A stretch of DNA of 29,341 nucleotides from Thauera sp. UBA6194 (lineage in GTDB: Bacteria > Pseudomonadota > Gammaproteobacteria > Burkholderiales > Rhodocyclaceae). Position 1 is the first letter of the stretch; every line of letters begins with the position of its first letter. The notes under the pieces are model-generated. The model was not told where the DNA came from, did not search any database, and saw only the letters and a list, made by a program, of their open reading frames with translations. A program made the translations under genes and the position numbers. This document shows, piece by piece, positions 16,001 to 23,198 of the stretch. The stretch covers positions 1 to 29,341 of the forward strand of contig DITC01000036.1 of NCBI GenBank assembly GCA_002422685.1, in the 5' to 3' direction.

Positions 16001-17188
16001 ATGCAAGAGCACACCGCCGCGCCCGGCGCGCCGCTCGAGGGCGTGCGCGTCCTCGACCTCACCCGTCTACTTCCCGGCCCCCTGGCCACCCAGCACCTGG
16101 CCGATTACGGCGCCGAGGTCATCAAGATCGAGGACACCGGCGCGGGCGACTATGCGCGCACGATGGGCGCGATGGGGGGCGACACGAGCTGGTTCTATCA
16201 GATCGTCAACCGCAACAAGCGCAGCCTGCGCCTGGATCTCAAGCACCCCGAGGGCAAGGCGCTGTTCCTGCGCCTGGTCGAGCATGCGGACGTGGTGGTG
16301 GAGGGGTTCCGCCCGGGCGTGATGGCGCGGCTCGGGCTGGATCACGCCGCGCTCGCGGCGCGCAATCCGCGCGTGGTCTTGTGCAGCATCACCGGATACG
16401 GACAGACCGGCCCCTATGCGGCGCGCGCCGGACACGACATCAACTATCTCGGCTATTCCGGCGTCCTCGACCAGATGGGGGCGGCGGGCGGGCCGCCGAC
16501 GCTGTCGAACGTGCAGGTGGGCGACCTGCTCGGCGGCACCATGGCGGCGGTGATGGGCATCATGGTGGCCTTGTTCGACGCCCGCGTCAGGGGCACGGGC
16601 CGCCATGTCGATGTGTCGATGACCGATGCCTGCCTCGCGCACGCGATCTTCCCGCTCACCGAAGTTCTGGCGCACGGCGGCGTGAAGCCGCGCGGCGAGG
16701 ACCTGCTCAGCGGCGGGGTGCCCTGCTACGGTGTGTATGAGACTGCCGACGGGCGCCACATGGCGGTGGGCGCGCTGGAGGAGAAGTTCTGGCACCTGCT
16801 GTGCGACACACTCGCGCGCCCGGACCTGAAGCCTGGACATCTGGCCGAGGGCGAGGCCGGTGCGCGGGTGCGGGCGGAACTCGCGGCGATTTTCCTCAGC
16901 CGTAGCCAGCGCGACTGGGTGACCGTGTTCGACGCCGTGGACTGCTGCGTGACGCCGGTGCTGCGCCTGGAGGAGAGTCTGCGCGACCCTCAGCTCGTTG
17001 CGCGCGGCATGATCACGGCGCTCGGCGGCGTGCAACAGTACGGGCCTGCGGTGCGCATGACGGCTTTGCCCGCACGCGCCCAACGCCCTGCGCCCGAACG
17101 CGCCGGGATGGATTCCGAACAGATTCTTTCGGCGCTCGGGCTGGCGGACGCGGAGATCGCGCGCCTGCGCGCGCTCGGGGTGATCTGA
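16001..17188 (+). CDS. CaiB/BaiF-family enzyme, alpha-methylacyl-CoA racemase-like
   Basis: A 395-residue class III CoA-transferase-fold protein. GYGQTGPYAARAGHDINYL contains the GHD motif of alpha-methylacyl-CoA racemases, and VGDLLGGTMAAVMGIM follows. His145 and Asp175 are 30 residues apart, the same spacing as the catalytic His126/Asp156 pair of Mycobacterium tuberculosis MCR, so racemase activity on 2-methylacyl-CoA is more likely than CoA transfer. GGAGA at 15992-15996 precedes ATG 16001. It lies 82 bp after the PaaK-like gene on the same strand and probably completes the uptake/activation module by epimerising a 2-branched acyl- or arylpropionyl-CoA (inference). A fused-name CoA transferase remains the alternative. 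Confidence 0.75.
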   Translation: MQEHTAAPGAPLEGVRVLDLTRLLPGPLATQHLADYGAEVIKIEDTGAGDYARTMGAMGGDTSWFYQIVNRNKRSLRLDLKHPEGKALFLRLVEHADVVVEGFRPGVMARLGLDHAALAARNPRVVLCSITGYGQTGPYAARAGHDINYLGYSGVLDQMGAAGGPPTLSNVQVGDLLGGTMAAVMGIMVALFDARVRGTGRHVDVSMTDACLAHAIFPLTEVLAHGGVKPRGEDLLSGGVPCYGVYETADGRHMAVGALEEKFWHLLCDTLARPDLKPGHLAEGEAGARVRAELAAIFLSRSQRDWVTVFDAVDCCVTPVLRLEESLRDPQLVARGMITALGGVQQYGPAVRMTALPARAQRPAPERAGMDSEQILSALGLADAEIARLRALGVI

Positions 17189-17239
17189 GCAGACGGCGTC
17201 TGCGCCGGCGCCGCCTGCGGGGCGGCTCGCCCGCGCGGC

Positions 17240-17662
17240 TTACTTTTCTTCGGTCGGCTTGCGGCGCGGGGTGCGAGCGCTGCTCTTGCTGCCGGCGTCG
17301 TTCTGCGGCGGTGACGCCTCCGTGGCGGGGGTGCCGTTCATCATGTTCCAGGGCCACATCGAGGCCGCGGCCGAGAACGGGTTTGCATCGCCCTGTGCGC
17401 TGGGTTCTTGGTTGCCCTGCTGGCTCATGGCCTTGACCGCGGCGAGCGCGGCGCGCTGCATCTCGAGCCCCTGGATGCTCACCTGCAGCATGTTGAGGTT
17501 CATCTTCAGCCAGCCTTCGACTGCACGCATGTCCTTGACGCGCTTGTCGAGCTCGTCGATGTCGAGCGTCGGGGTGACCATGCCGGGCAGGGAAAAGCCC
17601 ATCTGGTTCCACATGCCGCGCACGAATTCGAGCGGATCCTGGGCGTTCTGGTCCTGAGACAT
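17240..17662 (-). CDS. phaM: PhaM-like polyhydroxyalkanoate granule regulatory protein
   Basis: A 140-residue protein. The N-terminal half (DPLEFVRGMWNQMG, GMVTPTLDIDELDKRV, then VEGWLKMNLNMLQVSIQGLE) matches the PhaM family. In Ralstonia eutropha, PhaM activates the PHA synthase PhaC1 and tethers granules to the nucleoid. The C-terminal tail (SSARTPRRKP) is basic and disordered, as expected for the DNA-contacting part. The ribosome site GGGAGAAG lies just upstream of the ATG at 17662. It is convergent with the racemase-like gene; no PHA synthase or other pha gene is in the window, so it is a stand-alone locus. Confidence 0.85.
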   Translation of the reverse strand: MSQDQNAQDPLEFVRGMWNQMGFSLPGMVTPTLDIDELDKRVKDMRAVEGWLKMNLNMLQVSIQGLEMQRAALAAVKAMSQQGNQEPSAQGDANPFSAAASMWPWNMMNGTPATEASPPQNDAGSKSSARTPRRKPTEEK

Positions 17663-17746
17663 GGTCTTCTCCCTCTGCTGTTGATATGTGCATCAATATT
17701 AACCGATGCAGGACGCCTGAAGCTCGAGCGCGCAACGCGCGCGCGC

Positions 17747-19669
17747 TCAATGCCCGCCCAGCAGGCGGTGGATGAGGGCGCGCAGGCGCGCCGGCCGGAC
17801 GGGTTTGTGCAGCACATGGATCCCGCTCGCCTGAATGTGTTCGAGCCTTGCCGGTTCGGTGTCGCCGCTGACCAGCACCGCCGGCAGCCGGGCGAACCCG
17901 GGCAAGGCCCGGAGGTGCTCGATGAGCGCGATGCCGTCGCTTGTTCCGCGCAGGCGCAGATCGGTGACGATGAGCTCCGGCGCCAGGCCCGCGCGCACCG
18001 CGTGCATGGCCGTGTCGGCGTCCTCCAGCGCGTGTACGCTGCAGCCCCAGCTGGCAAGCAGGCCGCTCATGGCGTCGCGGGCGAGCACGTCGTCGTCCAC
18101 AACCAGCACCTCGAGGCCATCGAAGTTGCCCAGCGCGCGCGCCTCGAGGTCGATGTCGGCGCGTGCCGGCGGGGGCGCGGCGGGCAACTCCACGGCGAAG
18201 ACCGACCCCCGCCCCGGTGCGGAGCGCAGCGCCAGCCTGAGTCCGAGCAGGTCGACGAGCCGGCGCACGATCGCGAGGCCCAGCCCGAGCCCCTTGTCTC
18301 GGGCGCGCTCGGCGTTGTCGAGCTGGACGAACTCGTGAAAGATGATCTGCTGCGCGTCGCGGCTGATCCCGATGCCGCGGTCGCGTACCTCGACCCGCCA
18401 GCGCGGCCCCCGGCGGCGACACGCGAGCAGGATGGTGCCGCTCGGGGTGTAGCGGATGGCGTTGCCGAGCAGGTTGCCGATGATGCGTTCGAACATGTGC
18501 GCGTCGGTGTGCGCCCAGCACGGCGGGCAATGCAGCCGAAGCACGAGGCCGCGTGCACTGGCGTCCGCAGCGTGGCGCGCGAGCACGTGCTCGAGCCTGG
18601 CGTGCAGGTCGAAGACGCTGGGGGCAGGTGAGAGCACGCCCGCATCGAGGCGGGAGATGTCGAGCAGGCTGTCGAGCAGCTTCTCCATGGCCTCGGCCGA
18701 CGCGAACAGGCGTTCGGTGATCTGCCGGCCGTGTGCGTCGAGATCGTGCTGGGCGAGCTCGGACAGGAACAGGCCGAGCGCGTGCAGGGGCTGGCGCAGG
18801 TCGTGGCTCGCGGCGGCCAGAAAGCGGGACTTCGCCAGGTTTGCGTGCTCGGCCTCTTCGGTGCGCGCGCGCAGCTCGAGGGTCGCATCCTCGATGCGGC
18901 GGTTGAGCGTGGCGCGCGCATCGGCCAGCCGGGCCGCCATCTCGTTGACGCCCTCGGCGAGCGCGCGGATGCTCCCGCCGCCGCTCACCGTCACGCGTTG
19001 GTCGAGGTCGCCACGGCCGATGCGCTTCACCGCCTCGGCCACGTCACGGATCGGGCCACTCACGCTCTTGCTCATGCGTCGCGCGAGCAGCAGGCTCCCG
19101 AAGGCCACCAGCAGCATCCACACGCCTGCCAGACGCAGCAGCTCGCTGCGGCGCTGTTGCAGCCGGGCCAGCGAAAGGTCCACCACCAGCACGCCCAGCG
19201 TCCGGCGTGACGCCTCGTCTTCGGCGCTGGGGGTGGGCTCGGTCGCGAACGCATCCTGCAGGGGCAGCTCGGTCGCCCGGATCGGCTCGACGACGCGCAG
19301 CCAGCCCGCGTGCTCGATGATCCGGGCCTCGGCCGCAGTCTGTGTCGGGGGCGGCAAATCGGCGCTGGCGCGCCCGGCGCGGGCGAGGATCGCGCCGTCC
19401 GGGTCGAGAATGGCGACCGCGGCCACGTCGTCTTCGTGCAGCAGGGTGTCGGCCAGTTGCTGCAGGCGCTCGCGGTCGCCGGAGAACAGCAGGTACTCGC
19501 TGTTGAGGGCGAACTGGCGCGCGTGGGCCTGGGCGCGGGCACGCAGGGCATCGTCGAGGTCGGACAGGCGCAGCCCGGTGAAGGTCGCGGTCATCAATGC
19601 CGCCAGTGCCAGCATGGGCACGAAGGCCACGAGCGTGATGCGCGCACGAATGCCCCAGTGCTCGATCAT
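17747..19669 (-). CDS. Hybrid sensor histidine kinase with receiver domain
   Basis: A 640-residue inner-membrane kinase. A transmembrane helix at about 11-30 is followed by a periplasmic sensor domain to about 175, a second helix (178-198) and HAMP. The dimerisation domain has the phospho-accepting His289 in AASHDLRQPLHALG. The ATPase domain shows an N-box (IIGNLLGNAIRYTP), G1 (RDRGIGIS) and G2 (GLGLGLAIVRRL). A C-terminal receiver carries the phospho-acceptor Asp570 in IVTDLRLRG. The start at 19669 overlaps the upstream binding-protein stop by 4 bp (ATGA), so the two are translationally coupled. The gene ends in an 8-bp hairpin (17726-17733 with 17741-17748) that lacks a T tract. The divergent NarL-type regulator is the likely output partner. 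Confidence 0.9.
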   Translation of the reverse strand: MIEHWGIRARITLVAFVPMLALAALMTATFTGLRLSDLDDALRARAQAHARQFALNSEYLLFSGDRERLQQLADTLLHEDDVAAVAILDPDGAILARAGRASADLPPPTQTAAEARIIEHAGWLRVVEPIRATELPLQDAFATEPTPSAEDEASRRTLGVLVVDLSLARLQQRRSELLRLAGVWMLLVAFGSLLLARRMSKSVSGPIRDVAEAVKRIGRGDLDQRVTVSGGGSIRALAEGVNEMAARLADARATLNRRIEDATLELRARTEEAEHANLAKSRFLAAASHDLRQPLHALGLFLSELAQHDLDAHGRQITERLFASAEAMEKLLDSLLDISRLDAGVLSPAPSVFDLHARLEHVLARHAADASARGLVLRLHCPPCWAHTDAHMFERIIGNLLGNAIRYTPSGTILLACRRRGPRWRVEVRDRGIGISRDAQQIIFHEFVQLDNAERARDKGLGLGLAIVRRLVDLLGLRLALRSAPGRGSVFAVELPAAPPPARADIDLEARALGNFDGLEVLVVDDDVLARDAMSGLLASWGCSVHALEDADTAMHAVRAGLAPELIVTDLRLRGTSDGIALIEHLRALPGFARLPAVLVSGDTEPARLEHIQASGIHVLHKPVRPARLRALIHRLLGGH

Positions 19670-20625
19670 CGGGCGGCCTCCTCGGCTTCGATGAGCGCGC
19701 GCGTGAGCGCCTCGGCCGTAGGCAGGTTGAGCCCGAGCGCGCGTGCGACGGTGGCATTGACGCCGACTTCGAACAGCTGCGGGGTGGACGTGGGGGGCAG
19801 GGGCGCGCCGTCGAGTACGCGCGCGGCGAGGCGTGCGGCTTCCTGCCCGGCCTGTACCGGCGTGGTGTACAGGCCCAGGGTGGCGCCGGCGCGCACCAGG
19901 GCGGCCGAGTGCCCGAGCACGGGGGCGTGCAGACGGTAGGCCGTCATCAGGACGTTCTGCACCGTGTAGCGGTTGAACACGTGGGTGTCGGGCAGGCTCA
20001 CGAGCACCGCGGGGCGCTCGAGCGCCGCACGCAGGCCGGGATACAGTTCGTGCTCTTCCTCGATGCGAATCGCATGAAGTGCCACGCCTTGCGCGCGTGC
20101 GGCCGCGCCGAGTTCGGCTGCGGCGCCGTCCATGTCCGGGCTGTGCAGCGTGGCCAGCCTGTCGAACTCGGGCAGGGCGGCGCGCAACAGCGCGATCTGG
20201 CGCGCGGGCGGTTGGTCGAGTATGAGCGCGGTATGGGGGCCGTGCCCCGGGGCACGCTGCAGGGCGTCGAGCGTGGCGCGCGACAGCAGCGCATGGATCA
20301 CGGGGGTCGATGTGCCGAGGCCGGCGCCGGCCCCTGCGCTGCCGAAGGTGACGATCAGGGTGGCCGTGGCGAGCGTGGCCGCGTCGGCGTCCTGCGGGGC
20401 GCGGGTTTCGATGCGGGGCGCAGGAGGATGGGCGCTCAGGGTCGCCGCGAAGGCGCCCAGCGCCTGCTGGTGCACCGGGTCGTCGGTCTGCGCGATGATG
20501 ACGATGAGGGCGCCGGGTGGCGCCGCATGCGCGTTGGACTGCATGCATGGGAGGGCCGCTGCGAGCACGAGCGATGCGAACGGAAGCCACGAGCGCAGCG
20601 TGCGCCAAAGTCCGTGTGGGTTCAT
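19666..20625 (-). CDS. ABC-type periplasmic substrate-binding protein (TrpX-like), probable sensor partner
   Basis: A 319-residue protein with a long signal sequence (about residues 1-34, ending SNAHA). The mature part has the layout of the ABC substrate-binding family PF04392 (TrpX/YtrF-like): TLIVTFGSAG, a central RPAVLVSLPDTHVFNRYTVQNVL, a hinge PVLGHSAALVRAGATLGLYTTP, and a C-terminal QLFEVGVNATVARALGLNLP. No permease or ATPase is encoded nearby. The 4-bp overlap with the hybrid kinase gene suggests it delivers a periplasmic ligand signal to the kinase rather than feeding a transporter. The ligand is unknown. Confidence 0.75.
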   Translation of the reverse strand: MNPHGLWRTLRSWLPFASLVLAAALPCMQSNAHAAPPGALIVIIAQTDDPVHQQALGAFAATLSAHPPAPRIETRAPQDADAATLATATLIVTFGSAGAGAGLGTSTPVIHALLSRATLDALQRAPGHGPHTALILDQPPARQIALLRAALPEFDRLATLHSPDMDGAAAELGAAARAQGVALHAIRIEEEHELYPGLRAALERPAVLVSLPDTHVFNRYTVQNVLMTAYRLHAPVLGHSAALVRAGATLGLYTTPVQAGQEAARLAARVLDGAPLPPTSTPQLFEVGVNATVARALGLNLPTAEALTRALIEAEEAAR

Positions 20626-20892
20626 CCCGTGATGCCTCGGCCGGACGCGGGCGCAGGCGTCTGCTCGGAGTGCTCGCGGTCGTCAGGGAGGTTGGCTCGC
20701 ATCGAGGCGGTGGGTCCGGGCGTGCTTCGAGCGGCGCGCGTGCGCCGATAGAGGAGAACGTGCGCGATTTTCCCCGCTTTTTGCGCAGGGGCATAGGGGG
20801 TGCGAGGCGCGCGTGATATGTTGGGCGCGTTATCGACGAGGGGCGCTGCGCCGGGGATGCGACTGCGCGCGGTGAGGCTGAAGGGGCGAGGC

Positions 20893-21522
20893 ATGACGAA
20901 GGTACTGATCGTTGAGGATCACGCGCTCGTGCGCGAGGCGATGGCGCAGCGCCTTGTCCGTATCGAGCCCGGGCTGGTCTGCGTCGAGGCCGCGGATGCG
21001 GACGAGGCGCTCGCGCTGCTCGCGTCGGACGAGGAACTCGATCTGGCGATCATCGACCTCATGTTGCCCGGCATGAACGGCTTTTCGCTGCTCTCGATCC
21101 TGGCGCGGCGCTTTCCGGATGTTCCGGCGGTGGTCGTGTCGGCGATGGACGATGAGGCCTCGGTGCGTCGAGCGCTCAAGGCGGGGGCGTCGGGTTTCGT
21201 GTCCAAGGCCAATTCGGGAGAGGTGCTGGCGCAAGCCGTGCGCGATGTGCTGGACGGCGGCATGCCCACGCCGGTGCGCGCGGCGCGGCGCCCGAGCACG
21301 GAGCGCGGGCGCTCGCCGGCCGAGCGCTTCGGGCTGACCGTGGCGCAGACGCGCGTTCTCGAACTGCTCGCGGGCGGACACAGCAATCGCGAGATTGCCG
21401 CTTTGCTCGGCCTGACCGAGGGCACGGTCAAGGTGCACATGACCGCGATCTATCGTGCGCTCGGTGTGGGGAGCCGCTCGCAGGCCCTCGTCGCCATCGC
21501 GCGCAGCGGCGCGCGCCTCTGA
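20893..21522 (+). CDS. NarL/LuxR-family response regulator
   Basis: A 209-residue two-domain regulator. The receiver (residues 1-120) has acidic residues VEDH near the start, phospho-acceptor Asp55 in AIIDLMLPGM, and a Lys in FVSKAN. The C-terminal LuxR-type helix-turn-helix shows LTVAQTRVLELLAGGHSNREIA and TEGTVKVHMTAIYRALGV. ATG 20893 is preferred over upstream ATGs (20800) because the receiver domain begins immediately at MTKVLIVEDH. It diverges from the binding-protein/kinase operon across a 267-bp intergenic region (20626-20892) that probably holds both promoters; I could not place clear -35/-10 boxes there. Confidence 0.88.
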   Translation: MTKVLIVEDHALVREAMAQRLVRIEPGLVCVEAADADEALALLASDEELDLAIIDLMLPGMNGFSLLSILARRFPDVPAVVVSAMDDEASVRRALKAGASGFVSKANSGEVLAQAVRDVLDGGMPTPVRAARRPSTERGRSPAERFGLTVAQTRVLELLAGGHSNREIAALLGLTEGTVKVHMTAIYRALGVGSRSQALVAIARSGARL

Positions 21523-21547
21523 TACATCCTGGCCGGGCGCCGGCGCT

Positions 21548-22255
21548 TCAGTGCGCGCGACGCAGGCCCTGGCTCAGGCGCAGGGGCATCTCCGCCGCCG
21601 GCAGGTGCTCGGTCTCGTGCTCGGCTTCGTCGCCGACGCCGGCTTCGGCAAAGTCGATCTCCAGCACCTCCAGCACCTGGCGCGCGACCGCGCGGCAGGC
21701 GTTCGCGAGCGGAGTTGGAAGCTGCTCGGGGATGCGCTTGTGCAGCAGCAGCTTCGACGACGACAGCGCATTCACCGGGCGCAGGATGCGGTGGCGATAG
21801 GCGCCGAGTAGCTCGGCCACGCTGCGGTCGGCGGCCTCGCGCTGCCAGGCATTGTTTGGCCACTGCGTGGGAATGGCGTAGGCGCGCGGAAACATCTCTA
21901 GGTCGCGCAGCACGGTGCGGATGTCCTCGTGCGATTCACGAAAGGGCAGCAGCACGATGTCGGACAGGGCGTAGAGCTTGCGGTCCATCTCGGTGCGGTT
22001 GCCGCCGCCGTCGATGACGCCGATCCAGTTCTCGAGCGTACGCAGCTTGTCCGCGACCTTCGTGAGGGCGTCGCGTGTGCGCGCATCGGCGATCACGTAG
22101 CGGCGCCCCGCGGGGATGAGCGGCTCGCGCGAGGTGTCGGTGAGCACGCAGGCCGTGCGCTGGCCGAGCAGGCCCAGACCCTGACACAGCATGTGCGACA
22201 GCGTGGTCTTGCCCGTTCCGCCCTTGTTGCCGATCACGCAGATGATCTCTGCCAT
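21548..22255 (-). CDS. Orphan ParA/MinD-type P-loop ATPase
   Basis: A 235-residue protein with the deviant Walker A GNKGGTGKTT at residues 9-18, including the signature Lys11 and catalytic Lys16 of the ParA/MinD family. The Walker B region reads VIDGGGNRTEMDRKL, followed by DIVLLPFRESHEDIRT. Such ATPases dimerise with ATP and position cargo on DNA or membrane. No parB, parS-like repeat, min or flagellar gene is adjacent, so the cargo is unknown. I chose ATG 22255 because the domain begins directly after it and AAAGGA lies about 10 bp upstream; an in-frame ATG at 22279 is less likely. The Asp/Glu-rich C-terminus (EAGVGDEAEHETEH) is probably unstructured. It is convergent with the regulator gene. 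Confidence 0.8.
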   Translation of the reverse strand: MAEIICVIGNKGGTGKTTLSHMLCQGLGLLGQRTACVLTDTSREPLIPAGRRYVIADARTRDALTKVADKLRTLENWIGVIDGGGNRTEMDRKLYALSDIVLLPFRESHEDIRTVLRDLEMFPRAYAIPTQWPNNAWQREAADRSVAELLGAYRHRILRPVNALSSSKLLLHKRIPEQLPTPLANACRAVARQVLEVLEIDFAEAGVGDEAEHETEHLPAAEMPLRLSQGLRRAH

Positions 22256-22296
22256 GGTGCTAAGGTCCTTTGCTGGCAATCCGGTTCATGCTGGCC

Positions 22297-22324
22297 ATTA
22301 TCGGATGAGACCCCCCGCTTTCAG
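22297..22324 (-). promoter_or_regulatory. Possible sigma70 promoter of the parA-like gene
   Basis: Read on the minus strand, CTGAAA (22324-22319) and GATAAT (22302-22297) are 16 bp apart, giving 4/6 and 5/6 matches to consensus. A start near 22290 would leave a leader of about 35 nt. This is a sequence match only. Confidence 0.35.
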
Positions 22325-22351
22325 CGCGCGATAAACGGGGCTTCGACGCGC

Positions 22352-23110
22352 TTATTTTGCCGTTTCGGGCGCTCGCTGCGACCTGATGCGGTAGATGTAC
22401 AGCCGCGTTCGGCGCCGGTCGTCGAGCTCGACGACCTCGTCCGGCGCGCAGCCGGGCAGCGCAAAACTGTTGCTCACCAACAGGCTGTCGGGGCGCATCT
22501 CGCGGCGCGCCTTGTGCCACACCTTGTCCATCGGGACGGGCGAGAGGAAGGCGTACACCAGGTCGAAATCCGCCCAGTCGTGGGCAAAGAAATCGCCGCG
22601 CAGGAAGCTCAGATTGGGCACCCCGAGCGCAAGCAGGCGACCGGCCAGCCAGGGCGCGGGCGCGATCTCGATGCCGGTGAAGCGACAGTCGGGGCGGCTG
22701 CGCGCGAGCGGACGGAGCAGCGAGCCGGTTCCGGCGCCGATGTCGAGCAGGCGCGCCGGCTGCGCCGGAAGCAGGGCGGATACCGCACGGACGGCGTGGC
22801 GATTGCTGAGGTAGAGCGGCACCTGGCTACGAAAGCTGCTCCAGTACACCAGGGCCAGGGTGACGAAGGCGCCGAGGAACCAGCGCGGGTCGATCGCGCT
22901 GCGCTGCGCGCCGACCACCGCGGGCAGGAAGGCGAGATGGATCGGCAGCCACCAGCGCGCGCTGCGCAACAGGGCCGCGCTGATGCATGCGGCCGCGGCC
23001 TGCACGGCGACCAGCGGCCACAGCCCCGAGACCACGCCTGCGCGCGCGAGCGCGAACGCCACGGCGACTCCGGCGAGCTGGGCGAGCAAGGCTTTGAGGG
23101 CTGGGGGCAT
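22352..23110 (-). CDS. Membrane-anchored class I SAM-dependent methyltransferase
   Basis: A 252-residue protein. The first 95 or so residues form about three hydrophobic helices (ALLAQLAGVAVAFALA, LWPLVAVQAAAACISAAL, WFLGAFVTLALVYW). A Rossmann methyltransferase domain follows, with motif I LLDIGAGTGSLL near residue 120, the acidic motif II residue in FTGIEIAP, and DLVYAFLSPVPM near residue 182. The substrate is not recognisable. The membrane part suggests the reaction happens at the inner membrane. It lies 96 bp upstream of the parA-like gene on the same strand, probably with a separate promoter between them. Confidence 0.75.
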   Translation of the reverse strand: MPPALKALLAQLAGVAVAFALARAGVVSGLWPLVAVQAAAACISAALLRSARWWLPIHLAFLPAVVGAQRSAIDPRWFLGAFVTLALVYWSSFRSQVPLYLSNRHAVRAVSALLPAQPARLLDIGAGTGSLLRPLARSRPDCRFTGIEIAPAPWLAGRLLALGVPNLSFLRGDFFAHDWADFDLVYAFLSPVPMDKVWHKARREMRPDSLLVSNSFALPGCAPDEVVELDDRRRTRLYIYRIRSQRAPETAK

Positions 23111-23198
23111 GAAGGCGGAGGCGGCGCGAAAGGCGCATGATAGCCGCGCCTTGTGTCGACTGCATGGCCGTGCTGCGACCTGTGCCCTGCGCGCCCGC

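Noticed and set aside
17747..20794. A single 1015-residue kinase open frame on the minus strand
   Set aside because: Only the part from ATG 19669 is kinase. The upstream part overlaps the binding-protein gene in another frame, has shadow composition, and the ATGA overlap gives the natural start.
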